45,921 nucleotides of DNA from CAYMAZ01 sp964428185 (GTDB lineage: Bacteria; Bacteroidota; Bacteroidia; Bacteroidales; DTU049): contig CAYRXH010000011.1 of the NCBI GenBank assembly GCA_964428185.1, forward strand, positions 1 to 45,921, in the 5' to 3' direction. The translations under genes were made by a program, and so were the position numbers. Below the pieces are notes generated by a model. The model made no database searches and had not been told where the DNA came from. It saw only the letters and a program-made list of their open reading frames with translations. Positions 1 to 9,409 of the stretch are shown piece by piece (the stretch's first letter is position 1; the number at the start of each line of letters is the position of its first letter).

Positions 1-7
1 ATCCAAA

Positions 8-39
8 TTGTCCAGTAAAAAATCTTTTTTATAGTTTTA
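8..39 (+). promoter_or_regulatory. Probable promoter of the malic enzyme gene
   Basis: TTG at 8-10 is followed after 21 bases by TAGTTTTA at 32-39. This is one mismatch from the Bacteroidota form TTG-N19-21-TAnnTTTG. Transcription would start near 45, giving a leader of about 20 bases before the ATG at 66. The last base of the -7 box is A rather than G, so the call is moderate. Confidence 0.45.
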
Positions 40-65
40 CAGCAATTTTAATAAACCCAATCTCT

Positions 66-1511
66 ATGAACATTAAACTAGAAAACCTCGATTCATTGTT
101 TCCCTCACACTTCACTCATGATCAAATTTCCAAGGCAAAGACACTCTTTTTTAAAAAGCTCGCCGAAGATGCACATCGTTTTTACGGTGGAAAAGTGCAA
201 ACCTTACCAAAGGTACCTGTGCCAGGATTTAATTGGTTCAATGTGTGGTATACTCCCGGAGTATCAAAAATTTCAACAACTATAAGAGACAATAATGATA
301 CATCTTTTGAACTGACCAACAGGGGTAATCTTGTTGGAGTAGTCAGTGATTCCACCCGGGTTTTGGGTGATGGCGACTGTACACCTCCGGGAGGTCTTGG
401 TGTAATGGAAGGCAAAGCATTTCTGATGAAATATCTGGGTGGGGTTGATGCAGTAGCACTGTGCATTGACAGCAAAGATGCCAGTGGAAAAAACAATCCT
501 GATAAAATCATTGATTTTGTTAAAATGTGTCAGCATAGTTTCGGGGCAATTAACCTTGAAGACATTTCCCAACCCAATTGTTATAAAGTACTTGATGTTC
601 TTCGTGAAGAATGCGAAATTCCTGTCTGGCATGACGATGCACAAGGAACAGCATGTGTGACACTGGCCGGATTGATCAATGCCCTAAAGGTAGCCGGAAA
701 ACACATAGGTGAAGTAAGGATGGTGTTATATGGAGCAGGAGCATCAAACACCACCATTGCAAGACTCCTGATTGCCGACGGTGCAGATCCCGCAAAAATA
801 ATTATGTTTGACTCCAGCGGTTCACTGCATTCAGGAAGAACAGACATTGAACAGGATAAGCGTTTTTACAGAAAATGGGAATTGTGTCAGACAACCAATC
901 CATCAAAAATCAAAACTATTGAAGAAGCCATGAAAGGAGCTGATGTATTGATTTCACTGTCCACACCCGGTCCCAATACCATCAAACCTGAATGGGTAAG
1001 CGTCATGGCTGAAAAGTCAATTGTTTTTGTTTGTGCAAATCCTGTCCCTGAAATATACCCCTATGCAGCCAAAGGAGCCGGAGCATATATCGTTGCAACA
1101 GGTCGAGGAGATTTCCCCAATCAGGTTAACAATTCACTTGGTTTCCCTGGTATTCTCAAGGGAGCACTTATGGTCAGGGCAAAAAAGATCACTGACAACA
1201 TGGCTATTGCTGCTGCACATTCTCTTGCAGATTATGCTGAGAAAAATGGCAAACTCGGTCCGGATTATATTATGCCTACAATGGATGAGGCCCAAGTATT
1301 TCCTCATGAATCTGCCGATGTGGCCATGCAGGCAATTAAAGATGGTGTTGCCAGAGTGAAATTATCATTTGAAGATGCATTCAAAATTGCAAAAAAAGAT
1401 ATTGAGTATTCCCGTAATCTCACCCAAAAGCTTATTGACACTGGTTTTATTGAAAATCCAACTGAAAATATGATTCAGACTGCAATTGATTTTGCAGTGA
1501 GAAATGTATAA
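66..1511 (+). CDS. NAD(P)-dependent malic enzyme, short form (oxaloacetate-decarboxylating)
   Basis: Oxidatively decarboxylates malate to pyruvate and CO2, producing NAD(P)H in the cytoplasm. The N-terminal malic domain shows YTPGVS at 62-67 (general-acid Tyr) and VMEGKA near 113-118 with the catalytic Lys. The phrase PVWHDDAQGTA is the metal-binding acidic loop. The C-terminal Rossmann domain carries VLYGAGASN near 220-228, where most relatives have GAGAAG. Length is 481 aa, so it lacks the phosphotransacetylase-like tail of the roughly 760-aa MaeB proteins. The loop SDSTRVLGDGDCTPPGG at 94-110 differs from the usual SDGTAVLGLGDIGP-type loop, marking a divergent subfamily. The ATG at 66 is the first start after a plausible promoter. 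ruvA follows 18 bases downstream. The family is secure; the cofactor preference is not readable. Confidence 0.9.
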   Translation: MNIKLENLDSLFPSHFTHDQISKAKTLFFKKLAEDAHRFYGGKVQTLPKVPVPGFNWFNVWYTPGVSKISTTIRDNNDTSFELTNRGNLVGVVSDSTRVLGDGDCTPPGGLGVMEGKAFLMKYLGGVDAVALCIDSKDASGKNNPDKIIDFVKMCQHSFGAINLEDISQPNCYKVLDVLREECEIPVWHDDAQGTACVTLAGLINALKVAGKHIGEVRMVLYGAGASNTTIARLLIADGADPAKIIMFDSSGSLHSGRTDIEQDKRFYRKWELCQTTNPSKIKTIEEAMKGADVLISLSTPGPNTIKPEWVSVMAEKSIVFVCANPVPEIYPYAAKGAGAYIVATGRGDFPNQVNNSLGFPGILKGALMVRAKKITDNMAIAAAHSLADYAEKNGKLGPDYIMPTMDEAQVFPHESADVAMQAIKDGVARVKLSFEDAFKIAKKDIEYSRNLTQKLIDTGFIENPTENMIQTAIDFAVRNV

Positions 1512-1525
1512 GATTATTATCTTTG
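1492..1525 (+). promoter_or_regulatory. Probable ruvA promoter with a very short leader
   Basis: TATCTTTG at 1518-1525 fits TAnnTTTG exactly, and TTG at 1492-1494 lies 23 bases upstream, slightly more than the usual 19-21. The box ends only 4 bases before the ruvA ATG at 1530. A transcript starting 5-7 bases after the box would be leaderless or nearly so. Confidence 0.5.
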
Positions 1526-1529
1526 CAGC

Positions 1530-2117
1530 ATGTTGAATCACATTACAGGAAAAATTTCCGAACTTGTGCCCACTCATGCTGTCATTGAAGCAGGCGGAGT
1601 TGGATTTAATATTCATATTTCGCTGAATACATTTTCCAAAATTCAGGAAAAAGGAGTACAGACATTTACCTTGCTTGTGCATCTTGTCGTAAGAGAAGAC
1701 GCTATGATTCTTTATGGTTTCATTGATGAGGAAGAACGAATGTTATTCAGACATCTCATTTCTGTTTCAGGTGTTGGCCCCAATACTGCAAGAATGATTC
1801 TTTCGGCAAGACAACCAGCCGAGATACTGGAAGCTATTGTCAGTAAAAATGAAAGTTTGCTGCAATCAATAAAAGGCATAGGTGCAAAATCTGCCCAACG
1901 AATCATTGTTGAACTCAAAGATAAACTTAGTAAAGAGCAATTTTCGGGCGAATTTTTTCCCTCACTACACAATACAAATAAACAAGAAGCGTTATCTGCA
2001 TTAATTGTTTTAGGATTTTACAGAATGCAGACTGAAAAAGTTCTTGAAAAAATTATTGCTGAACAACCTGATCTTTCGGCAGAAGATCTGATTCGTCGTG
2101 CACTTAAAATACTCTAA
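1530..2117 (+). CDS. ruvA: Holliday junction branch migration protein RuvA
   Basis: DNA-binding subunit of the RuvAB complex, which holds four-way junctions while RuvB drives branch migration in recombinational repair. The N-terminal OB fold (about 1-65) starts with the typical MLNHITGKI. Two helix-hairpin-helix motifs follow: VSGVGPNTAR near 78-87 and IKGIGAKSAQRI near 114-125. The C-terminal RuvB-contact domain (about 150-195) contains EALSALIVLGF and ends in RRALKIL. The length of 195 aa is normal. It sits between malic enzyme and sprA, a common order in this phylum. The start is fixed by the conserved N-terminus; no Shine-Dalgarno is seen and a -7 box lies immediately upstream. Confidence 0.95.
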   Translation: MLNHITGKISELVPTHAVIEAGGVGFNIHISLNTFSKIQEKGVQTFTLLVHLVVREDAMILYGFIDEEERMLFRHLISVSGVGPNTARMILSARQPAEILEAIVSKNESLLQSIKGIGAKSAQRIIVELKDKLSKEQFSGEFFPSLHNTNKQEALSALIVLGFYRMQTEKVLEKIIAEQPDLSAEDLIRRALKIL

Positions 2118-2135
2118 TAAAAAACTGTTGAGGCT

Positions 2136-5100
2136 GTGAAAAATTACTTCGGTTTAATGATTGCAGGGATAGCCATTTTTTTTGCTTGGCTAAATTATGA
2201 ACAAACAACACCATTTTACAGTTATAAAACTTTCCCTATTCAAATCCCTATCCTTCCTGAAGTTCACGACACAATACCTCCTGACACAGGACTACCCTAC
2301 CCATTTCCAGAAGATGACCCCACTGAGTTTTATCCACCTGAAACAGCACCAATTCATTTAGCTGACCCTGGAATCATAAATGATACAATTATTTATGACC
2401 CTGAAACCAACGAATATGTTTATTACCGCAAAATAGGTGATTATCTTTACAGGCTCCCTCAAAGTATTTCCTTTGAGGAGTATCTGGAAAAAGATTTTAA
2501 TAAAATTATTGATGATTATTGGAGAGAAAGAAACAACAGTAGTTCAGGGGGAGGATCAAAAAACCTTATTCCCCAACTCCATGTGGGAGGCAAATTGTTT
2601 GAAGGAATATTCGGCAGCAACACTATTGATATCCGACCACAGGGAACCGCCGAGCTCATTTTCGGTGTCACTGCAAGTCGCCGTGATGACCCTGCACTAA
2701 ATGTAAAACAACAAAAAAATGCCAACTTCAATTTTGAACAAAAGATACAGATGAATGTTATCGCTAAAGTTGGTGATAAAATTGATTTCAATGTAAAATA
2801 CAATACTGAAGCTTCCTTTGAATTTGAAAACGAGATGAAACTCGAATATCAGGGCAGTGAAGATGAAATTATTAAAAAAATTGAAGCAGGGAATGTTACT
2901 TTACCCCTTAATAGCACCCTGATTACCGGAAGTCAAAGCCTTTTTGGAATAAAATCTGAATTGCAGTTTGGAAAAACATACGTCACAAGTGTTATATCAC
3001 AACAAAAGGGAGAAACTTCTACCATTACTGTTGCTGGAGGTGCACAAACCAATGAATATGAGCTGACAGCTCTTGATTACGAGGCAAACAAACATTATTT
3101 TATTTCTCAATATTTCTATGAAAATTACGACAGGTTCATGAAGGACCTGCCAATTGTGAACTCCCCTATCAATATCACCAAGATTGAAGTTTGGGTTACA
3201 AACATCGGACCTGCAACAACTGAAAACAGAAACATTGTTGCATTTATGGATCTTGGTGAAAATGAGCCATTCAATCATCTCATTGGCTCATCTATTCAGC
3301 CCTGGGCTCAATATCCTCAGAATGCATCCAACGATCTGCTCACTCAGCTGGCTCCTGCCAGTCTGAGAGACCTTAATACTGTCAATAATGCAATTAACAG
3401 TAGTGGACTCGCAATGACAAGTGGTATTGATTTTGAAAAGGTTGAAAATGCCCGGAAACTTCAACCCTCAGAATATACTTTTAACAGCAAACTCGGGTTC
3501 ATTTCTCTTAACTCAACTCTGAATCCCGATCAGGTGCTGGCTGTTGCCTATCAGTACACTGTAATTGGCAGTGATTCAGTTTTTCAGGTAGGGGAATTTG
3601 CAAATGAAGGAGTAGCTGCTCCTCAGTGTCTGGTAGTTAAATTACTAAAAAGCACTGCAACCAATACAAAAATTCCTCTCTGGACCCTCATGATGAAAAA
3701 TGTGTATCCCATTGGTGGATATCAGATTAATCAGGAAGATTTTCAACTTCATGTTACATATAAGTCAAATGAATCAGGTATCCCAATGGGATATATTACT
3801 GAAAGTGACGTTAATGGTATTCCTCTGATCAGAGTTCTCAACATGGACCGCCTAAACACCCAGAATGATCCTGAACCGGATGGGATTTTTGACTTTATTG
3901 ATAATGCTGCTGAACAGGGTGGAACAATCCAAAGCTCCAACGGACGTATTTTTTTCCCTGTAGTCGAGCCATTTGGTTCATATCTGCGAGAAAAAATCAA
4001 CAATACTGCCATTGCTGACAAATATTGCTTTGACTCACTCTATACAATGACCAAAACTGAGGCCAGACAGTATCCCAGTAAAAACCGATTTCTTATTCAG
4101 GGATATTTTAAATCAGCTGCAGGCAGTGAGATTAGCCTCAATGCAATGAATGTTCCACAGGGATCGGTCAGGGTTACGGCCGGGGGGATTCCATTGACAG
4201 AAAATGTTGATTACACTGTTGACTACACCCTGGGACGTGTTAAAATCATCAATGAAGGTGTTCTCAATTCAGGAACTCCTATCCAGATTTCACTTGAAAG
4301 CCAGGCAATGTTCAGCATTCAAACAAAGACTCTACTTGGAACACATATTGAACATAAGTTATTGCCTAATCTTACAATTGGAAGTACGGTTATGAATCTC
4401 ACCGAACGTCCCCTTACTAGAAAAGTGAATTTCGGTGACGAACCCATTTCAAATACCATTTGGGGATTTGATATTTCCTACCAAACTGAATTTCCTTTGC
4501 TGACTAAAGCCCTTGACCTGCTCCCCATCTATTCCACAAAAACACCTTCAAGAATCACTTTCAACGGTGAATTTGCACACCTTATCCCAGGACATTCAAG
4601 GGCCATTGACGGAGGTTCAAATGGCACTGCTTATATTGATGACTTTGAAGGGAGCAAATCATCTATTGATATAAAAAATATGGGCAGATGGTTTCATGCA
4701 AGTGTCCCAAAAGGGCAAGCTTCATGGTTTCCTGAAGCAGATAATGATTCTACTATCGCCTATGGTTTTAACAGAGCCCTGTTATCCTGGTATGTAATCG
4801 ATCCTCTTTTCTACAGAAACAACAACCTCACTCCGCAACATATCAAAGATGACCTGGCTCAGCTCTCTGACCACAGAGTGCGTGAAGTTCTTGAAACAGA
4901 AGTTTTTCCAAATAAGGAAAATCCCAATGGTCTTCCCTTAAACATTCCTGTTCTTAATCTGTCATTTTATCCATCTGATCCCGGACCCTACAACTTTGAT
5001 GTGATCCCTACCAGCTTTTCTGCCGGTATTGCAGATGACGGGACACTCAATGACCCCGAAACCAGATGGGGTGGTATCATGAGGAGTCTTGAAACCACTG

Positions 5101-8100
5101 ATTTTGAGGAAACTAATATTGAATACATTGAGTTCTGGCTTATGGACCCTTTTATTGATGACCCCACTAATCCCGGAGGCTATCTTGTTTTTAACCTTGG
5201 CGACATTTCTGAAGACCTGCTGCACGATAACCGAAAAGCATTTGAAAATGGACTCCCTACCACTTCTACTGTTGAAAATGTGGATACAACCCAATGGGGC
5301 AGAACACCAACAATTCAGGCAATTGTCAACTCTTTCGACAACAATCCTGTATCACGACAATTTCAGGATATCGGTTATGACGGACTTTCTGATGAAGATG
5401 AACAGTCATTTTATAATGTAGACTTTCTTGAACAGATTGTTTCTGCATACGGAAATGGCTCCGTTGCCTATCAGCTTGCATTTCAGGATCCATCACGCGA
5501 CAATTATAGATATTTCAGGGGAGAAGATCTGGACGCACAGGAAGCCAGTATTCTTGAACGATATAAGTATTACAATGGTATTGAAAACAACTCTCCTACC
5601 TCAGATCAGGTCAGTGAAGAATATCCAACATCTTCCACAACGCTTCCCAACGTTGAAGATATCAACAGGGACAACACCCTCACTTCCACAGAACGATACT
5701 ATCAGTATATCATCGAACTGAAACCTGACAAAATGCAGATAGGTCAGAACTTTATTTCTGACTATTATGATGCAACTCCCAAGTTGAGAGATGGGACCAC
5801 CGCTACTGTGAGATGGTATCAATTTAAAATTCCAGTAAAATCGCCTGATCAGGTGATTGGGAACATTCAGGATTATAAATCTATCCGTTTCATGAGAATT
5901 TTCCTTACCGGATTTTCAAATGAAACAACATTGAGATTTGCCACTCTTGATCTTGTAAGAAGTCAGTGGCGCAGATATGAAAACAGTCTGTTATCTCCCG
6001 GAGAATATATCCCCAACGATGAGCACAATCAAACAACATTTGAAATTTCTGCTGTTAACATTGAAGAAAACGGGAACCGTTCACCGATTCCTTATGTCCT
6101 TCCTCCTGACATTGAAAGGGAAATTAATTACGGGACAACAACGCTTCAGAAGCTGAATGAACAGTCTCTCACCATGAAAGTTTGCCACCTTGTGGATGGT
6201 GATGCCAGAGCGATTTATAAAACCACAGAATTTGACCTTCGTCGGTATAAAAAACTCAAGATGTATGTTCATGCTGAAGAAGTAAATCCTGATGAGTATG
6301 ATTTTGCTGACGGAGACCTGACTTTATTTATCAGGATGGGAACAGATTTTACTGACAACTATTATGAATATGAAATTCCGCTCAGCCCTGTTCCATGGAA
6401 TGTTAGCCTAGACAGGGATTCTATCTGGCCTTCAGATCAGATGCTTGATCTGGAAATTCAGAAATTTGTGGAGTTAAAAAAACGAAGGAATGAACTGATG
6501 GGCATTCCCAATTCCGGTGTCAGTCTTATCACTAAATATACTGAACCTGATGGGAATAACAGTATTACAGTTGTTGGAGCTCCTAACCTCAGCGATGTTC
6601 AAACTATCATGATTGGAATCCGAAATCCCAAAAAAGTTTCTGTAACAGATTTTGACGATGGACTGCCAAAATGTGCTGAAGTTTGGATTAATGAACTCCG
6701 ACTTACTGACTTTGATGAAAAGGGAGGCTGGGCTGCTACTGCCAGAATCCAGGCAAATCTTGCAGACCTGGGGAATATTTCAATTGCAGGACTTCACAGC
6801 ACTGCCGGATTTGGAAGTATTGAAAAGAAAATCAATGAACGACAGATGGAAAACATAACAACCTATGATGTTGCAACCAATCTGGAACTTGGCAAATTCA
6901 TTCCTGAGAAAGTAGGCATACGCATCCCAATGCATTATGATATTTCTGAATCTTTCAGTAATCCTCAGTACAACCCACTTTCACCGGATATTCTTCTAAA
7001 AGATGATCTTCGTGCTGCTGATACCAAAGAAGAAAGGGATTCACTCAAAAGTATTGTTCAGGACTATACCAAGAGAAAAAGCATCAATTTCATGAATGTT
7101 TCAAAAATGCGTACAGGTGACAGAGCGTCCAAAATCCGCATTTACGATATTGAAAATCTTGATCTTTCTTATGCATATACTGAACTTTTCAACAGAAACA
7201 TTGACATTGAATACAATCTGAAGAAAACCTACAGGTTCAGCCTTGGATACACTTACCAGAATACACCAAAGAACTACAGACCTTTCTCCAAAGTTAAATT
7301 TTTAAACAAATACAAATCACTGGCTTTGATTAAGGATTTTAACTTCTATCTTCTCCCCCGCACTCTTGCTTTTAGAAGCGAAATGGACAGACAGTATCAG
7401 GAGCAGCTCATGAGGAATAAAACAGAAGCCATCATCCTGTTGGAACCCAACTTTATGAAAACCTTTAACTGGATGAGGTTTTATAATGTAAAATTCGATC
7501 TGACACAATCCCTGAAAATTGATTTTACTGCCAATGCCATCGCAAGAATTGATGAGCCTCCTGGCAGAATAAACAGAAATGATGCAGATTACAAGGAAAA
7601 GATGGATTCTATATGGACAAACATCATGGATTTTGGCCGGATGACTCAGTATACTCACAATTATTCCATCAACTACAGTGTTCCTATCAATAAAATTCCT
7701 CTGCTCAACTGGATTAATCTTACCACACAATACTCGGGAGATTTCAGGTGGACAGCTGCACCTCTTTATAAGGATTCCACAGGGAACTATGTTGATCATC
7801 CATACGGCAATGTCATTGAAAATAACAGAACCATCAGTGCTAACCTGAATGCCAACATGACTAATCTTTACAATAAGATTGGATACCTCAAAAAACTGAA
7901 TCAACCTCCACGACCACAACAGCAGAGGCCACCACTTCAGGATGACTCGGCAGAAGATGAAGATACTGAAGAGGAGGAACCCAAAGAAAAAATTAATTTT
8001 CCGAAACTTATTCTTGATAATACATTGATGCTGTTGATGTCAATAAAAAATGTTTCCGGATCATACACCCGCAGTGAAGGGACAATGCTTCCAGGATTCA

Positions 8101-9401
8101 AGGCTGTTCCAACTGCATTGGGAATGGATTGGGTAAATTCTGCTCCTGGACCGGGCTTTATTTTTGGCAGTCAAGCTGACATCAGAGATAATATGGCATC
8201 ACTTGGACTTCTTTCAACCGACACGATGCTCAATCAGGCATTCATGAAGCGATACAATGAGAATCTCAACCTGAGGATGACTCTTGAACCAATCAAAACA
8301 TTCAGAATCGAGATTTCGGCAACCAGAACATACGCTCTGAACAAACAAGAATATTATCGCTGGGATCCAAGTATGGATTCATTCAGAGGCTTTTCTCCAA
8401 CGGAAAACGGAAATTTCAGCATTTCAATAATTACGTGGAACACTGCTTTTATTAAAGATGCCGAAGACTTTTCAAATGCCAATTTTGAAAAATTCAAAGA
8501 AATCAGACCTGAAGTTGCTGTACTGATTGCACAACAAAATCCGCACTGGGATGGCACATATTCTATTGACCCCACCGATGGTGACAGGCTCTATCCTACC
8601 GGCTACAATTCAACTTCTCAGGATATCCTCATTTCTGCATTCTTGTCTGCATACACCGGTAAGGATGTGAACACATACTCAAAGACCATATTCCCTCAAA
8701 TTCCAATCCCAAACTGGAGAATTAATTATAATGGACTGTCAAAAGTAAAATTCTTTGAAAAATATTTCAAGAGTGTTACCCTCATGCACTCATACCGTTC
8801 AACATATAGTGTAGGTACATTTAACAGCAATGTGAACTTCAGAGATCCTGAACAAGATGGATTTACCTGGGTCAGGGATATGACCGGGAACTATGTGGCA
8901 CAGTATGAAATTGGCATTGTCAGTATTAATGAACAATTCAGTCCTTTGCTCAATATTGATCTCAAATGGAACAACAGCATGACATCAAGGGTTGAAATAA
9001 AAAAATCCAGAAATCTTTCTCTTGGACTTGCAAACCACCAGCTCACTGAAATCTCAAGCAATGAAATGGTATTTGGGGTTGGATATATTTTTAAGGAAGT
9101 TCCCATTTCAATTACCACAGGCAGCGGAAAACGCTCTTTCCAGAGTGATCTAAATATCAAAGCAGATGTTTCAATAAGAAATAATAAAACTATTCTTCGC
9201 AAGATTACTGAAAGTTATGATCAGATCAGTGCAGGTCAAAGGGTTATCACTATCAATACTTCTGCTGATTATCAGCTCAATCAGAGATTTACAATACGTA
9301 TTTTCTTTGACAGAATTATGAACAAACCATATGTTTCTTCACAATTCCCGAACAGCAACACAAATGCCGGTATCAGTGTAAGGTTTTCTCTTGCTCAATA
9401 G
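2136..9401 (+). CDS. sprA: SprA (Sov) outer-membrane translocon of the type IX secretion system
   Basis: SprA is the giant barrel through which T9SS cargo crosses the outer membrane, and it is needed for gliding in Flavobacterium. The length of 2421 aa matches the family (roughly 2300-2500). The start is GTG at 2136, with GAGG a few bases upstream, giving an N-terminal hydrophobic segment at residues 5-20 (YFGLMIAGIAIFFAWL). Regions rich in alternating polar/aromatic beta strands fill the protein, with repeated SprA-type motifs such as FDDFEGSK-like YIDDFEGSKSS near 830 and the late NSMTSRVEIKKSRNLSL segment typical of the C-terminal barrel. A low-complexity proline/glutamine then acidic stretch occurs near residues 1922-1952. 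The gene follows ruvA by 18 bases and ends 8 bases before a convergent gene. The family call is secure; domain limits are approximate. Confidence 0.95.
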   Translation: MKNYFGLMIAGIAIFFAWLNYEQTTPFYSYKTFPIQIPILPEVHDTIPPDTGLPYPFPEDDPTEFYPPETAPIHLADPGIINDTIIYDPETNEYVYYRKIGDYLYRLPQSISFEEYLEKDFNKIIDDYWRERNNSSSGGGSKNLIPQLHVGGKLFEGIFGSNTIDIRPQGTAELIFGVTASRRDDPALNVKQQKNANFNFEQKIQMNVIAKVGDKIDFNVKYNTEASFEFENEMKLEYQGSEDEIIKKIEAGNVTLPLNSTLITGSQSLFGIKSELQFGKTYVTSVISQQKGETSTITVAGGAQTNEYELTALDYEANKHYFISQYFYENYDRFMKDLPIVNSPINITKIEVWVTNIGPATTENRNIVAFMDLGENEPFNHLIGSSIQPWAQYPQNASNDLLTQLAPASLRDLNTVNNAINSSGLAMTSGIDFEKVENARKLQPSEYTFNSKLGFISLNSTLNPDQVLAVAYQYTVIGSDSVFQVGEFANEGVAAPQCLVVKLLKSTATNTKIPLWTLMMKNVYPIGGYQINQEDFQLHVTYKSNESGIPMGYITESDVNGIPLIRVLNMDRLNTQNDPEPDGIFDFIDNAAEQGGTIQSSNGRIFFPVVEPFGSYLREKINNTAIADKYCFDSLYTMTKTEARQYPSKNRFLIQGYFKSAAGSEISLNAMNVPQGSVRVTAGGIPLTENVDYTVDYTLGRVKIINEGVLNSGTPIQISLESQAMFSIQTKTLLGTHIEHKLLPNLTIGSTVMNLTERPLTRKVNFGDEPISNTIWGFDISYQTEFPLLTKALDLLPIYSTKTPSRITFNGEFAHLIPGHSRAIDGGSNGTAYIDDFEGSKSSIDIKNMGRWFHASVPKGQASWFPEADNDSTIAYGFNRALLSWYVIDPLFYRNNNLTPQHIKDDLAQLSDHRVREVLETEVFPNKENPNGLPLNIPVLNLSFYPSDPGPYNFDVIPTSFSAGIADDGTLNDPETRWGGIMRSLETTDFEETNIEYIEFWLMDPFIDDPTNPGGYLVFNLGDISEDLLHDNRKAFENGLPTTSTVENVDTTQWGRTPTIQAIVNSFDNNPVSRQFQDIGYDGLSDEDEQSFYNVDFLEQIVSAYGNGSVAYQLAFQDPSRDNYRYFRGEDLDAQEASILERYKYYNGIENNSPTSDQVSEEYPTSSTTLPNVEDINRDNTLTSTERYYQYIIELKPDKMQIGQNFISDYYDATPKLRDGTTATVRWYQFKIPVKSPDQVIGNIQDYKSIRFMRIFLTGFSNETTLRFATLDLVRSQWRRYENSLLSPGEYIPNDEHNQTTFEISAVNIEENGNRSPIPYVLPPDIEREINYGTTTLQKLNEQSLTMKVCHLVDGDARAIYKTTEFDLRRYKKLKMYVHAEEVNPDEYDFADGDLTLFIRMGTDFTDNYYEYEIPLSPVPWNVSLDRDSIWPSDQMLDLEIQKFVELKKRRNELMGIPNSGVSLITKYTEPDGNNSITVVGAPNLSDVQTIMIGIRNPKKVSVTDFDDGLPKCAEVWINELRLTDFDEKGGWAATARIQANLADLGNISIAGLHSTAGFGSIEKKINERQMENITTYDVATNLELGKFIPEKVGIRIPMHYDISESFSNPQYNPLSPDILLKDDLRAADTKEERDSLKSIVQDYTKRKSINFMNVSKMRTGDRASKIRIYDIENLDLSYAYTELFNRNIDIEYNLKKTYRFSLGYTYQNTPKNYRPFSKVKFLNKYKSLALIKDFNFYLLPRTLAFRSEMDRQYQEQLMRNKTEAIILLEPNFMKTFNWMRFYNVKFDLTQSLKIDFTANAIARIDEPPGRINRNDADYKEKMDSIWTNIMDFGRMTQYTHNYSINYSVPINKIPLLNWINLTTQYSGDFRWTAAPLYKDSTGNYVDHPYGNVIENNRTISANLNANMTNLYNKIGYLKKLNQPPRPQQQRPPLQDDSAEDEDTEEEEPKEKINFPKLILDNTLMLLMSIKNVSGSYTRSEGTMLPGFKAVPTALGMDWVNSAPGPGFIFGSQADIRDNMASLGLLSTDTMLNQAFMKRYNENLNLRMTLEPIKTFRIEISATRTYALNKQEYYRWDPSMDSFRGFSPTENGNFSISIITWNTAFIKDAEDFSNANFEKFKEIRPEVAVLIAQQNPHWDGTYSIDPTDGDRLYPTGYNSTSQDILISAFLSAYTGKDVNTYSKTIFPQIPIPNWRINYNGLSKVKFFEKYFKSVTLMHSYRSTYSVGTFNSNVNFRDPEQDGFTWVRDMTGNYVAQYEIGIVSINEQFSPLLNIDLKWNNSMTSRVEIKKSRNLSLGLANHQLTEISSNEMVFGVGYIFKEVPISITTGSGKRSFQSDLNIKADVSIRNNKTILRKITESYDQISAGQRVITINTSADYQLNQRFTIRIFFDRIMNKPYVSSQFPNSNTNAGISVRFSLAQ

Positions 9402-9409
9402 CTAAAAGA

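Noticed and set aside
7317..7919. A 200-codon open frame on the minus strand inside sprA
   Set aside because: It lies antisense to a strongly conserved gene, has no recognisable family or signal, and its length is explained by codon bias of the sense strand.
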